A DNA stretch of 16,771 nt from Opitutales bacterium (GTDB lineage: Bacteria; Verrucomicrobiota; Verrucomicrobiia; Opitutales; JAFGAQ01): assembly GCA_028704125.1 (NCBI GenBank), contig JAQVLM010000017.1, positions 1 to 16,771 on the forward strand, in the 5' to 3' direction. Under the pieces are notes generated by a model. That model was not told where the DNA came from, did no database searches, and saw only the letters and a program-made list of their open reading frames with translations. Each line of letters opens with the position of its first letter. The first letter of the stretch is position 1. The translations under genes were made by a program, and so were the position numbers. This document shows, one piece after another, positions 5,460 to 13,946 of the stretch.

Positions 5460-7223
5460 TCAGATGGATTGGAGGGTTTGCCATTCGGACTGAAGTCCCT
5501 GATGCAATGCGTTCATGTCGAGATCCCGTTCTGGCATCCCGGCGTAGTGGAGAACCTCGCGATTGGTAAAGAGTGTGAGGATGCCGGGATACCGGTTTCC
5601 ACACCTGAACTTGATGTCCGCAGTGGTGATGGAAAGTGGGGAGACCTTCCATTTTTCGGCCAGAATCTGGCAGCTGTATGCGGATGCCGCTTCGAGGTAT
5701 GCGGTTTTGTTTTTGCTCTGAAGTGCTTTTTCCATCTCTTTCTCGAGGTGGAGCATCGTCTTCTTCTTGCGGTTGTCGGGGCCACGCAGCTTCCCGATGA
5801 TCGCGGGAGGGACATAGGTGGCAAGCGGAACGACGAGAATGGGGATCAGCATCAGCACCCAAAACCAGACCGAATAGGTAACGGGTTTGTAGGACGAATA
5901 CGCCCGGTCCAGCGAAACGGCCAAATCGACCAATCGGGTGGAGGGATCTGGTGGGTTGTTGCCTGACTCGGGATCGGATGCCGGGTTTTCGGTGGGGCTT
6001 TCAATCACCTGCCCTGGAGCCGCTTTCACCTGAATCGGAATCGGCTTGTTTTCGACCGTCACGAAGTCCTGCTTGTCGGGATCGAAATAGGTGAAGGAGA
6101 GTGAGGGGATCGTGGGAATCCGGGGATCCGTCGGGATGATCGCCTGGCGGAACACTTTCTCGCCGGACAGCGGCATTTTTTCCGATGGCGTGAAGGTGCT
6201 CTGAGGTGAATAGATCTTCCATCCGTCCGATGCTGTGAGGCCATCGTGGAATACCCGGTCGAAGTTTCCCGTACCGGTGACTTTCAAGGTCAGCGTAATC
6301 GGATCACCAGCAGTGAGTTCGGTTGGACTTGCTTCCACGGTGAAGCCGAATTTGCCGATCGCTCCGGAAAACACTTTTCCTTCGGGTGCCGGCGGAATCG
6401 GGCGGATGTCGAGCTCGATTGTATTGGAGAAGACCCGAAGCGGAGTTCTGGTGTAGGTCGTGCCGAAGAAGTCATCGTCGAAGAGGCTTTGCGGAAAACC
6501 CTGGGATCTGCGCTGAGTGGGGGTGAGTACATCGATTTCGGCGCTGGCTTCGAGGGTGGTTAGTCCCCGCTTGAGGGCTGTCAAGGTGGTCTCCCATGAG
6601 AACACCTGATAGCGCTTCCCTTCTATATCGGTGGTGGCTTGTTGAGGAGAGTTTCCCAACGGGTTGAGCATGACCGCATCGTTTGAGATCTCCGGGATGG
6701 ACCGTATCTGTTCGATCCTTGCGGTCATGAGGGTGAAAAGGTTGAGCTGGACCCTGGTTTTTTCACCGACATAGAGGGTGCTTTTCTCCATTCCGATCTG
6801 GATAAAGGCAATGCCTTCGAGCTCCGGATCCCGCTTTTGGGAGGAGGGGAGGACCGACAGTGTGAGGGGCTGGGTCTTGTGTTCCTTGCGTTTGATCGAA
6901 ACGGTGAAGGGTGGTATCGTGTGGGTGCCGGGTTTTTCAGGAGTCAGCAGGTAGGAATGGGTGTTGCGGGTGGATACGACTCCGTTGATGATGGTTGTGC
7001 TGCGGCTCACTCCTGCATGGCGGACGGTAACGTCCGGAATGTGAGGAATCGAGATGTCGGCTTCTGTGTTGCTGTTGATGCGGATACTGATCCGGGTCGA
7101 CTCGCCCAGGCTGATTTCGGTCGCATCCAGGAAGGCTTCTACGACAACATCCTGTGCATGGGCAATGCAGCCTAAGGCCAGAAAGCCTATCCAGCAGAGA
7201 AAGTATCGAACGGGAGACATCAT
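5460..7223 (-). CDS. batD: BatD, large secreted and membrane-anchored Bat protein
   Basis: Member of the BatD family: periplasmic beta-sandwich domains anchored by one C-terminal membrane helix, thought to be the extracytoplasmic platform of the Bat complex. The protein is 587 residues. A signal peptide (1-23, ending AHA-Q) precedes the typical opening VVVEAFLDATEISLGESTRISIRIN. Further beta-rich domains follow, including the family-typical 'YVGEKTRVQLNLFT' (151-164) and 'LTAGDPITLTLKVTGTGNFD' (303-322). A Pro/Asn/Asp-rich linker spans about 405-430, a membrane helix about 451-473, and a cytoplasmic helical tail holds the last 100 residues. Two ATGs in a row begin the frame; the first is used here. 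It begins 38 nt after the batB-batC stop. Loss or change of this gene cannot be judged from sequence; the frame is intact. Confidence 0.92.
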   Translation of the reverse strand: MMSPVRYFLCWIGFLALGCIAHAQDVVVEAFLDATEISLGESTRISIRINSNTEADISIPHIPDVTVRHAGVSRSTTIINGVVSTRNTHSYLLTPEKPGTHTIPPFTVSIKRKEHKTQPLTLSVLPSSQKRDPELEGIAFIQIGMEKSTLYVGEKTRVQLNLFTLMTARIEQIRSIPEISNDAVMLNPLGNSPQQATTDIEGKRYQVFSWETTLTALKRGLTTLEASAEIDVLTPTQRRSQGFPQSLFDDDFFGTTYTRTPLRVFSNTIELDIRPIPPAPEGKVFSGAIGKFGFTVEASPTELTAGDPITLTLKVTGTGNFDRVFHDGLTASDGWKIYSPQSTFTPSEKMPLSGEKVFRQAIIPTDPRIPTIPSLSFTYFDPDKQDFVTVENKPIPIQVKAAPGQVIESPTENPASDPESGNNPPDPSTRLVDLAVSLDRAYSSYKPVTYSVWFWVLMLIPILVVPLATYVPPAIIGKLRGPDNRKKKTMLHLEKEMEKALQSKNKTAYLEAASAYSCQILAEKWKVSPLSITTADIKFRCGNRYPGILTLFTNREVLHYAGMPERDLDMNALHQGLQSEWQTLQSI

Positions 7224-7261
7224 TTGCGCTTATTGAAAGAAGGGTTTTCCGGTAAAGGCAA

Positions 7262-9310
7262 CTACCAGTCGCGTTGATCACTCAGGTTTGCCTCCGGGGG
7301 GAGGGTTCGGAAATGGTAGTCGGCAAAATCTCCATCCTCGCCTTTCAGGGATTCAAGCAGGAGTAGCGCTTCCTGAAGGCTCTCTTCGTCTGTTGCCTCC
7401 GGCACCGGCTGATTGGGTTTTTGCTCGGGAGGCGGCGGGTTCTCCTTAGCATCCTGCTTCAGGTCTTTCTGTTCACCGGAGTCGGGTTTGGGCTGTTCCT
7501 GTTCGTTTGGCTCCGGTTTTTGTTCCTGTTGCTGTTGTTGGTCGGATGGCTCGTTTTTCTCCTCCTGGGATTCCTGATCCTGCTGATCTTCTCCGGATTC
7601 CTGTTTCTGTTCCTTTTGCTGGTCTTCGTTTTCCTTCGACTCGGGCGAATCGGACTCTTGGTCCTGAGGCTGTTGGTCCTTCCCGGATTGTCCTTCGGAC
7701 CCATCCTCTCCCTCCTGTTGCTGATCCTGTTGGTCTTGCCCGTCCTGGCTTTGTTGCTGCTGTTGTTGCTGTTGTTTGAGGATCTCCCTGAGTTTCTCGA
7801 TCAATCGCCGGACCAAATCAAGGTTGTGCGCCGCCGGTTCATTGGCGGGATCAAGGGAGAGTGCGCTTTCGAAATTGGACACGGCCCCTTCCCATTCTTC
7901 CAGTGCCTTCTGCGGGTTTTCTTCCAATAGGTTGAACCCTTTGTGAACCAGGCTATTGCCGAGGTTGTAGTATGCGGACCGTTGGACTTCAACATCCCCC
8001 GAGTCAATGGCTTTCCGGAACGCCCCAATGGCGCCATCGACATCGTTGCCAAACAAACTTGCGACCCCTTTGTTGTAGGTGTGGTCGATCCGGTCCGGAT
8101 TGGCTTTGGATGCTTCTCCATAGAGTTTGGAGGCGGACTTGTATTCTTTCTTTTCGAAAGCTGACTGCGCATCCCTCGGAATTGAGGCATTGAGATCGGA
8201 TGGGAATCCGGTCAGAAGAACGGGGAGCACCAGGATAGCCATGGATCGCAGAGCGGACCTGGAAGATGCCCGGATGTCTTTTCCGGAGGCGGGAGCACGG
8301 CGCCGGTCGGTGAGGAAAATTTCAGCAATCATCAGGAGCCCGGCAATGCATGCGAACCAATAGTAGCGGTCGACATGGATCTTCATGAGCCGTGATTCAT
8401 CCCGTTCCTTTACCTGATTGATGATGTGATTATCAAAGAGCGATCTCAGGCCCTCACCCAATGCCCCGAGTGGATAGTATGCGCCTCCGGTTTTTACCGC
8501 GATGTCCCTCAGGCTGGCTTCGTCGAGCTTGGATTTGACCACATTTCCAGACGGATCCGTTACGAAAAACGAGGAGCCATCCGGACGTTCGACTGGAATC
8601 AATTCTCCTTGCGGGGTTCCGATTCCAACAGTGTGAACGGTCCATCCCGACTTGATGATGGATGGGAGAATGTAGGGTGTCTGTCCGCCGAGGTCTTCTC
8701 CATCCGACAGAATCACGAGAATGCGGCTGGATTCCTTTTCGCTGGCAAAGGCCTTTCGGGAGGTGTCCAGAGCCGACGCAATATTGGTTCCCGGTGTTGG
8801 AATGATGGAAGTGTCGAGTCCTTTGAGTGTGCTGAGGAAAGCTTCCCGGTCGTAGGTCAACGGGCACCACAGCAGGGCATCTCCCGCAAAAGGAACCAAC
8901 CCGACCCGGACCCCGTCCAGATTATTCACCAGCTCTTCGATGGCCAGTTTGGCCCTGACCAGCCGGTTCGGGCTGATGTCCGGGGTCAGCATGCTCTTGG
9001 AGGTGTCGATTGCAAACAGGACATCCACCGTCTTTTGCGGGCGTTCCTCCCAGTAGTAGCCCCATTGCGGCCGGGCGAGCGACAATACGATGAAGACCGC
9101 GGAAAGCAAAATAAGTGTGCCCTTGAGCCTGCGGAGCAGGGGGCTGACTTGTGCCGTGAACAAGGGAATCAGGTTGGGGTGAAGCAGGTTCCCCAGGATG
9201 CTGGAGCGCTTCCTGTTTCCGATGATGTAGCAGAACACGATAGCGGCGATTGCCAGTGGAATCAGCCAGAGAGCCCAGGGTGAGTGCCAGATGAGTTTTG
9301 ATTCGTTCAT
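7262..9310 (-). CDS. batB/batC: BatB-BatC fusion: von Willebrand factor A domain, TPR repeats and Gln/Glu/Asp-rich tail
   Basis: One 682-residue protein covering two usual Bat genes. The BatB part (1-335) has membrane helices at about 12-30, 66-78 and 316-333 around a VWA domain with an intact metal-ion site: DTSKS (D102, S104, S106), T175 in PTPGTN and D203 in LSDGED. The BatC part begins with a hydrophobic segment (about 356-372) that looks like a former signal peptide, then TPR repeats (about 376-490) and a low-complexity tail (about 513-660) starting with eight glutamines. The start is the ATG at 9310, which overlaps the batA stop as ATGA; an upstream TTG would add five residues. An internal in-frame ATG at 8242 could still give separate BatC. 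The role in metal-dependent protein contact is inferred from the VWA family. Confidence 0.92.
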   Translation of the reverse strand: MNESKLIWHSPWALWLIPLAIAAIVFCYIIGNRKRSSILGNLLHPNLIPLFTAQVSPLLRRLKGTLILLSAVFIVLSLARPQWGYYWEERPQKTVDVLFAIDTSKSMLTPDISPNRLVRAKLAIEELVNNLDGVRVGLVPFAGDALLWCPLTYDREAFLSTLKGLDTSIIPTPGTNIASALDTSRKAFASEKESSRILVILSDGEDLGGQTPYILPSIIKSGWTVHTVGIGTPQGELIPVERPDGSSFFVTDPSGNVVKSKLDEASLRDIAVKTGGAYYPLGALGEGLRSLFDNHIINQVKERDESRLMKIHVDRYYWFACIAGLLMIAEIFLTDRRRAPASGKDIRASSRSALRSMAILVLPVLLTGFPSDLNASIPRDAQSAFEKKEYKSASKLYGEASKANPDRIDHTYNKGVASLFGNDVDGAIGAFRKAIDSGDVEVQRSAYYNLGNSLVHKGFNLLEENPQKALEEWEGAVSNFESALSLDPANEPAAHNLDLVRRLIEKLREILKQQQQQQQQSQDGQDQQDQQQEGEDGSEGQSGKDQQPQDQESDSPESKENEDQQKEQKQESGEDQQDQESQEEKNEPSDQQQQQEQKPEPNEQEQPKPDSGEQKDLKQDAKENPPPPEQKPNQPVPEATDEESLQEALLLLESLKGEDGDFADYHFRTLPPEANLSDQRDW
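7440..7774 (-). repeat. Low-complexity Gln/Glu/Asp/Ser/Pro-rich coding tract of the BatC part
   Basis: About 110 codons dominated by glutamine, glutamate, aspartate, serine and proline. It begins (in coding direction) with eight CAA/CAG codons at 7774-7751 and returns to short Q runs near 7540-7520. BatC proteins often have such tails. The repeats are in triplets, so slippage would change the length of the tail without breaking the frame. The opposite strand reads as a leucine-rich pseudo-frame, which is an artefact. Confidence 0.75.
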
Positions 9311-10305
9311 GGCAGTTTCAACCAACGGGTTTGGGATGCGGCGACTTCACCCACCAGGAGCAACAAGGCCAAGCCGAGAAGATGCGGGAAATACTCTTGC
9401 GAAAGGGTGAATCCCTGAACTTTGCGGGTGGTGGTTTCCAGACGGTCGATCTCCGCATAGATATCTTTCAATCCCTGCGTGTCGGTGGCGCGGAAATAGC
9501 GGCCTCCCGTCAGGTTGGCGATGCGGGTCAAGCCATCCTCGTCAATATCGACGTTCATCATGAGGGTGCGGGTGCGTCCAAAATCGTCGGTTACCTGCAC
9601 GGGGGCTTGCCCCCGTGATCCCGCGCCAATGGTGTAAACTTTGATTTTGAGTGTGGTCGCAACTTCGGCTGCCTGGATCGGATTGATTTTTCCGGCGTTG
9701 TTTTCCCCATCTGTCAGCAGGATCACGATGCGGCTTTTGGAGGGCTGGTCATGCAGTCTTCTCACCGCGCTGGCCAGAGCCGTCCCGATGGCGGTTCCAT
9801 CCTCGATCACTCCGGTTTCGATGCGGCTGAGCCTTTCCGTGAGAAATGCATGGTCCAGCGTGAGCGGGCTCATCATGTAGGGCTTGGATGCGAACATCAA
9901 CAATGCCAGCCGGTCATTGGGCCGGTCGTCAATGAACTGGTCGACCACCAACTTGACGGCGTCGATCCGGCGGACCCGTTTGTCGTCGATCTGGAAGTCC
10001 ATCGCATTCATCGAGGTTGACACGTCGATGACCAGCACAATGTCGATGCCGCTTGCCTGAATTTCCGAAAACTCATGGCCGGTCTGGGGTCTTGCCAGTG
10101 CCAGAATCAGGACCATGAGGGTCAGGTGGCGCAGGCGCGGGTTGAATCCGAGTGCTGTCCGTCGAGGCCTTTTTCCGAGAGCGGCGATGAGGTGGGTGGA
10201 CGGGAAGAGGAGGGCGCCGGATCGGGACACGCGACCGCCCAGCCACGCCAGAACCGGAATCAGGGCGAGGAGCCAAAGCCAATCGGGGTGGGCAAATCTC
10301 AGCAT
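9307..10305 (-). CDS. batA: BatA, von Willebrand factor A membrane protein
   Basis: Inner-membrane VWA protein of the Bat aerotolerance cluster. The protein is 332 residues. Membrane segments lie at about 7-24 and 59-72, with the family-typical ALARPQTG after the second, and a C-terminal helix at about 310-325. The VWA domain (about 88-290) keeps the complete metal-ion-dependent adhesion site: DVSTS (D94, S96, S98), T171 in DGTAIGTAL and D199 in LTDGEN. The frame starts 4 nt after the upstream gene stop and ends in an ATGA overlap with batB-batC, so translation is tightly coupled on both sides. No Shine-Dalgarno is visible. BatA and BatB are paralogues; BatA is assigned because it is the single-domain copy that comes first in transcription order. 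Confidence 0.93.
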   Translation of the reverse strand: MLRFAHPDWLWLLALIPVLAWLGGRVSRSGALLFPSTHLIAALGKRPRRTALGFNPRLRHLTLMVLILALARPQTGHEFSEIQASGIDIVLVIDVSTSMNAMDFQIDDKRVRRIDAVKLVVDQFIDDRPNDRLALLMFASKPYMMSPLTLDHAFLTERLSRIETGVIEDGTAIGTALASAVRRLHDQPSKSRIVILLTDGENNAGKINPIQAAEVATTLKIKVYTIGAGSRGQAPVQVTDDFGRTRTLMMNVDIDEDGLTRIANLTGGRYFRATDTQGLKDIYAEIDRLETTTRKVQGFTLSQEYFPHLLGLALLLLVGEVAASQTRWLKLP

Positions 10306-10309
10306 GGTT

Positions 10310-11128
10310 TCAGGTGGGCGCGTTCGGGTTTTCGGATGCGGATTCCGCTATAATCGGAGCGCGGGTGGCCACGATAAAACCCTCGGCGCTTCCATACATT
10401 TCGTTGAGCTCGTCGGGTGTCATGGTCTGGTTGGCGTATTTGGCAAGGTCGCAAAACGAAAGGAAACGCGAAAGAATATCCGTTTGGCCCGCGAGCAGCG
10501 GATCCTTTTGCCTGACCATCGCGTCCAGGAATTCGCGTGTGGTGCAGTTGCGGGCCTGCATGGCGAAACGCCCTTCGATGTAGGTGCGGATGATTTCGGA
10601 GGCTTGGTAGGAAAAGGCCCGGCCTTCCGCTTTTTCCACAAGTGGCTTCAGTCTGCGGAGGGCCTCAATCGCGGTTTGATCCGGTGGCGTGCGGTGAATG
10701 GCTTTGGGTTTGCGACGCTTCTTGAGGATGCGGTGGATCACAGACAAAATCAGGAGCACGATGGGGACCGCAGCAGCGACGATCCATGGCCACCGCGGCG
10801 GAAGCGGGATGATCGAAACCGGATCCTCCAGTCCGTCCTGGCCGTAGATGTCCTCGCGGAATTGTTCCTGAAGCGATTGCGGCTGCAGCAGGGGTTGTCC
10901 GGTCGGCTGGGCGGATGGCTGGGACTGCAATTGAATCGTGGCGATCACTGGTTTGGCGGCCAGCGGAATTCCGGGGGTGGCCATGATCACAGTGTTTTGA
11001 AGGGACAGAATGGCGAGCCATGCGAGTCCCGCAACCACACGAAGGTTCCCAAACATGCACGCCATGTGCCGGAGATCGGCTCTGGAGTGCATGGGTCCTT
11101 TTCGGATGCCTGTGTGGATTGGCTTCAT
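10310..11128 (-). CDS. DUF4381-like single-pass membrane protein of the MoxR-Bat cluster
   Basis: Lies between the DUF58 gene and batA, the usual place of a poorly characterised membrane protein with a cytoplasmic helical domain. The protein is 272 residues. An N-terminal hydrophobic segment (about 31-50) may be a signal peptide, a Gln/Pro-rich linker follows (about 65-95), then DIYGQDGLEDP, one membrane helix (about 114-134), a basic KKRRKPK stretch and a helical C-terminal domain (about 148-260). The domain contains ALRRLKPL, SEIIRTYIEGRFAM and TTREFLDAM, which fit the DUF4381-type pattern. Possible starts are ATG 11128 (used), 11092 (preceded by AAGGA, perhaps better), 11065 and 11056. No enzyme motif is seen. 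It stops 4 nt before batA. Function unknown; a scaffold role in the VWA-MoxR complex is a guess from context. Confidence 0.7.
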   Translation of the reverse strand: MKPIHTGIRKGPMHSRADLRHMACMFGNLRVVAGLAWLAILSLQNTVIMATPGIPLAAKPVIATIQLQSQPSAQPTGQPLLQPQSLQEQFREDIYGQDGLEDPVSIIPLPPRWPWIVAAAVPIVLLILSVIHRILKKRRKPKAIHRTPPDQTAIEALRRLKPLVEKAEGRAFSYQASEIIRTYIEGRFAMQARNCTTREFLDAMVRQKDPLLAGQTDILSRFLSFCDLAKYANQTMTPDELNEMYGSAEGFIVATRAPIIAESASENPNAPT

Positions 11129-11181
11129 TTCAAATGCGTTATGGAAACGGACGGGATGAAGGGTATGGATGCCGCTCCGGC

Positions 11182-12117
11182 TCAGATCTTCCGGCGTCGC
11201 CTTTCCCGGTTTTTGAAAAAGCGGATGATGTCCTTGATGTAGGGACGTCCGGTTTCGAGTTCAATCAGGTCTATCCCCCGTTTGCGGAATAAACTGCGCC
11301 GTTGCTCGTTTTCGCGGATAGCGAGTTCGCGGTAGCGTTCGAGCGTGGAGGGCGAGCGGGCATCCAGCAGGATTTGCTCGCCGGTTTCGATGTCCTCGAC
11401 CATGAGCAGCCCGGAAGGCAGCATGGACCGCTCGATTGGATCGCCAATCGAAAACACCACCAGGTCATGCTTGTGGTGGGTCAGGTCCAGTTTGGTCATG
11501 AGGCGACCCATTGCCGCATCGCTCGGATCGTTGAGGCAGAAGTCCGAGATCAGCAGGATGATCGCCTTGCGGTGGAGTACCTGGTTCGCGTAGTCGAGCG
11601 CAGCGGAGATGCTGGTCCGTTTGTGCTTGGGCTCGAAGAACAGGATGTCGCGGATGACCCGGAGGACATGGTTGTTGCCTTTCTGCGGTGGCAGGAAGTG
11701 TTCAACACGATCCGAGAAAAGCACGAGCCCGACTTTGTCCTTGTTGCGGATGGCCGAGTAAGCAAACATGCTGCCCACCTCAGCGGCAAGGTCGCGTTTG
11801 GTTTGTTCACCGGATCCATAAAAACCGGATGCGCTCACATCAATCATGAGCAGGATCGTGGTTTCGCGTTCTTCGACGAATTTCTTGACAAAGGGTTTGC
11901 CGATGCGGGCGGTTACGTTCCAGTCGATGTTCCTGACTTCGTCTCCGGTGTGGTATTCCCGAACCTCGTCAAAGTTCATCCCTTGACCTTTGAAGGCGGA
12001 GTGGTACTCGCCCGCCAACGTATCGTTCACGAGACGGTTGGTCCGTATCTCGATCTGGCGAACTTTCTGAAGAATCGCGCGGGTTTTCTCCGCCGTTTCG
12101 TCGTGTGCCGGTTTCAT
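11182..12117 (-). CDS. DUF58 protein with von Willebrand factor A-like domain
   Basis: Cytoplasmic partner usually encoded next to MoxR ATPases. The protein is 311 residues with no membrane segment. The DUF58 signature is complete: GEYHSAFKGQGMNFDEVREY (37-56), followed by HTGDEVRNIDWNVTARIGKP and FVKKFVEERE. A VWA fold follows, with IDVSASGFYGS at the metal-ion site (D93, S95, S97) and LISDFCLND as the later acidic strand. The C-terminus is strongly basic (KNRERRRRK), which could contact membrane or nucleic acid. The gene starts 32 nt after moxR and is followed 53 nt later by the DUF4381-like gene. It is the most conserved member of the cluster after moxR; the role as MoxR substrate or adaptor is inferred from known MoxR-VWA pairs. 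Confidence 0.92.
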   Translation of the reverse strand: MKPAHDETAEKTRAILQKVRQIEIRTNRLVNDTLAGEYHSAFKGQGMNFDEVREYHTGDEVRNIDWNVTARIGKPFVKKFVEERETTILLMIDVSASGFYGSGEQTKRDLAAEVGSMFAYSAIRNKDKVGLVLFSDRVEHFLPPQKGNNHVLRVIRDILFFEPKHKRTSISAALDYANQVLHRKAIILLISDFCLNDPSDAAMGRLMTKLDLTHHKHDLVVFSIGDPIERSMLPSGLLMVEDIETGEQILLDARSPSTLERYRELAIRENEQRRSLFRKRGIDLIELETGRPYIKDIIRFFKNRERRRRKI

Positions 12118-12149
12118 GATTGCATCACGCAGCTTTGCCGGGCTGTCAG

Positions 12150-13160
12150 TCAGGGAACAGGCAGTGTGTTCAGGATCTGGGTGATGATGTCTTCGGATGT
12201 GATACCTTCCGCTTCCGCCTCATAGGAAACAGAAATACGGTGGCGGAGCACATCGAGCGCCTGATTCTTGATATCTTCGGGGGTCACAAATCCGCGTCCG
12301 TTGATGAAGGCACTCGCTTTGCTGGCAAGTGTGAGGAAGATGGTTCCGCGGGGTGACGCACCGTTGAGGATGTAGTCCTTGAGCTTCAATCCGTAATGGG
12401 CAGGTTCGCGGGTGGCGTGGATGATCGAAACAATGTAGTCCTTGACCCGGTCGTCCATGAATACCGCGTTCACCACTTTGCGGGAACGCCAGATGTCCTT
12501 CGCGCTCACAATCGAATTCACAGTGAGGTTGACTTCGGAGGTGCCCATGCGGTCAAGGATGAGGCGTTCTTCTGCCGGAGTCGGATGCTTGACGATCACC
12601 TTGAGCATAAAGCGGTCGACCTGTGCTTCGGGGAGAGGGTAGGTTCCTTCCTGTTCGATCGGGTTCTGCGTGGCCATCACGAGGAACACATCGGGTAGGG
12701 GAAAGGTCTGGTCTCCAATGGTGACCTGCCGCTCCTGCATCCCTTCCAGAAGCGCACTCTGAACCTTGGCGGGAGCCCGGTTGATTTCGTCCGCCAATAC
12801 GAAATTGGAAAATATCGGGCCTTTTTTGGTGATGAAATTGACGTCTTTCGGATTGTAGATCTCGGTGCCGATGATGTCTGCCGGGAGCATGTCCGGAGTG
12901 AACTGAATGCGCCTGAAGTCCGCCAGAACCGCGCTGGCAAGGGTTTTAAGGGCGAGGGTTTTTGCAAGACCCGGCACTCCCTCCAGCAGGACATGGCCGT
13001 TGGCCAGCAGGGAAATGATCAGGCTCTCGATGAGGTGCTCCTGTCCGATGATGTTGCGGTGCAGTTCTTCCTTGAGCGGTCGCAACCAGAACGATGACCG
13101 CTGCACGGACTCGTTGAGTTCCTGAATGGTGAGTTTTCTCGGAGGTGTTTGGTTTTCCAT
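12150..13160 (-). CDS. moxR: MoxR-family AAA+ ATPase
   Basis: AAA+ ATPase of the MoxR clade, which remodels or activates partner proteins carrying VWA domains. From the ATG at 13160 it has 336 residues, a normal length. Motifs: Walker A GVPGLAKT (61-68), Walker B FVLADEINR (120-128), sensor-1 ATQNPIEQEG with N166, the family-typical TYPLPEAQVDRFM with arginine R183, and SPRGTIFL followed by FVTPEDI in the C-terminal helical lid. The frame is open to a TTG at 13223, but those 21 residues are not family-like and the TTG has its purine stretch directly against it, so the inner ATG is chosen. It is the first gene of the cluster on the minus strand; no convincing promoter was found in the 165 nt upstream. 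Confidence 0.95.
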   Translation of the reverse strand: MENQTPPRKLTIQELNESVQRSSFWLRPLKEELHRNIIGQEHLIESLIISLLANGHVLLEGVPGLAKTLALKTLASAVLADFRRIQFTPDMLPADIIGTEIYNPKDVNFITKKGPIFSNFVLADEINRAPAKVQSALLEGMQERQVTIGDQTFPLPDVFLVMATQNPIEQEGTYPLPEAQVDRFMLKVIVKHPTPAEERLILDRMGTSEVNLTVNSIVSAKDIWRSRKVVNAVFMDDRVKDYIVSIIHATREPAHYGLKLKDYILNGASPRGTIFLTLASKASAFINGRGFVTPEDIKNQALDVLRHRISVSYEAEAEGITSEDIITQILNTLPVP

Positions 13161-13325
13161 AGACGTAGAGTTTTGTGTCTTCCGGGAGCGACTATGTTCA
13201 ACGGTAAAGAAGCGGCGATTCAATCCTTTTTCGAAATATGTATGCGAGGCATGTACAACTGGGGCACTTCAATCCTGATTTTTCTCCTCCGGATCGGGTT
13301 TTCGCTACCCGGCGTGCGACCGGTG
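13161..13325. other. Spacer between moxR and the HAD gene
   Basis: 165 nt with no credible gene. It should hold the moxR-bat promoter, since the cluster begins here, yet no pair of -35 and -10 boxes with normal spacing stood out on the minus strand. CGGGT/ACCCG forms a 5-bp stem with a 7-nt loop near 13295-13312, without a T-run, so it is not called a terminator. Read-through from the HAD gene is possible. Confidence 0.4.
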
Positions 13326-13946
13326 TCAGTTAGTGTGCTCCGGAATGCGAATTCCGGGACTCATTGAGCTCACGACGCGTATCCATGGCATGCCGGCGCG
13401 CACAGCGGCCTCTATTCCAAGGTCACCATCTTCAAATACCAGGCAGTCCGAGGCCCGGTGTCCGAGTCTGCATGCCGCGAGCAAAAACATGTCCGGAGCT
13501 GGTTTGCCCCGACAGACATCATCCTGGCAGACAACGGTTTGGAAATAGTGCTCCAGATTCAGGATGCGGAGCGTCATCATGACGGTATCGCGGTAGCTGC
13601 CGGAAGCGACGGCCATTGGAAGCCTTCCATGGTATTCGCGCAGGATGTCGATGGTATCCTCGACCGGCTCCACGGAGTGAAGGTGCTCCTGATAGTAGCG
13701 TTCCTTGTCCGAAACCACGGTTTCGATGTCGAGCCGGTCCCCGTGTTTTGCGTTGAGGATCCTGACCGTGTCGCGAAGCCCGATGCCAGCCATCGAGAGG
13801 AAGGCCTGCTCGGTGAAGGGGAAGATGGCCCCGTTGTGTTCAAAGGCCCATACCCATGACTTGTAGTGCAGCGGCATCGTGTCGGCGATGGTGCCATCGC
13901 AGTCGAAGATGAAGGCTTTGAAGTGATGAGTGGAAAGATCGATCAT
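13326..13946 (-). CDS. HAD-superfamily phosphatase / phosphatase-mutase, YqaB-like
   Basis: Soluble haloacid dehalogenase-fold enzyme of the beta-phosphoglucomutase/fructose-1-phosphatase (YqaB) branch; it probably dephosphorylates or isomerises a sugar phosphate. The protein is 206 residues. Motif I is FDCDGT with nucleophile D15 and acid D17, motif II is ASGS (S115), motif III lysine K148 is in GKPAPD, and motif IV is FEDGDLGIEAA with E172 and D173. The helical cap lies between residues 20 and 95. Start: ATG 13946, with GGA 7 nt before it; ATG 13958 is an alternative, and the frame further upstream only shadows the epimerase leader. All catalytic residues are present. It is divergent from the epimerase gene, so a shared sugar-nucleotide role is possible but not shown. 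Substrate unknown. Confidence 0.88.
   Translation of the reverse strand: MIDLSTHHFKAFIFDCDGTIADTMPLHYKSWVWAFEHNGAIFPFTEQAFLSMAGIGLRDTVRILNAKHGDRLDIETVVSDKERYYQEHLHSVEPVEDTIDILREYHGRLPMAVASGSYRDTVMMTLRILNLEHYFQTVVCQDDVCRGKPAPDMFLLAACRLGHRASDCLVFEDGDLGIEAAVRAGMPWIRVVSSMSPGIRIPEHTN

Noticed and set aside
7421..7930. Long leucine-rich frame on the plus strand resembling a polytopic membrane protein
   Set aside because: It is the antisense of the Gln/Glu codons of the BatC tail; reverse-complemented CAG/GAG triplets read as Leu. The minus-strand gene is certain.
8426..9283. 285-residue open frame on the plus strand
   Set aside because: Lies wholly opposite the BatB VWA domain, whose motifs are intact; the translated product has no recognisable domain.
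10115..11242. 375-residue open frame on the plus strand across batA and the next gene
   Set aside because: Opposes two recognised genes and their junction; composition is that of a high-GC antisense frame.
11302..12225. 307-residue open frame on the plus strand
   Set aside because: Complement of the DUF58 gene with all its signatures; no family-like sequence.
13295..13312. Stem CGGGT/ACCCG after the HAD gene as a terminator
   Set aside because: Only 5 bp, 7-nt loop and no T-run on the minus strand.
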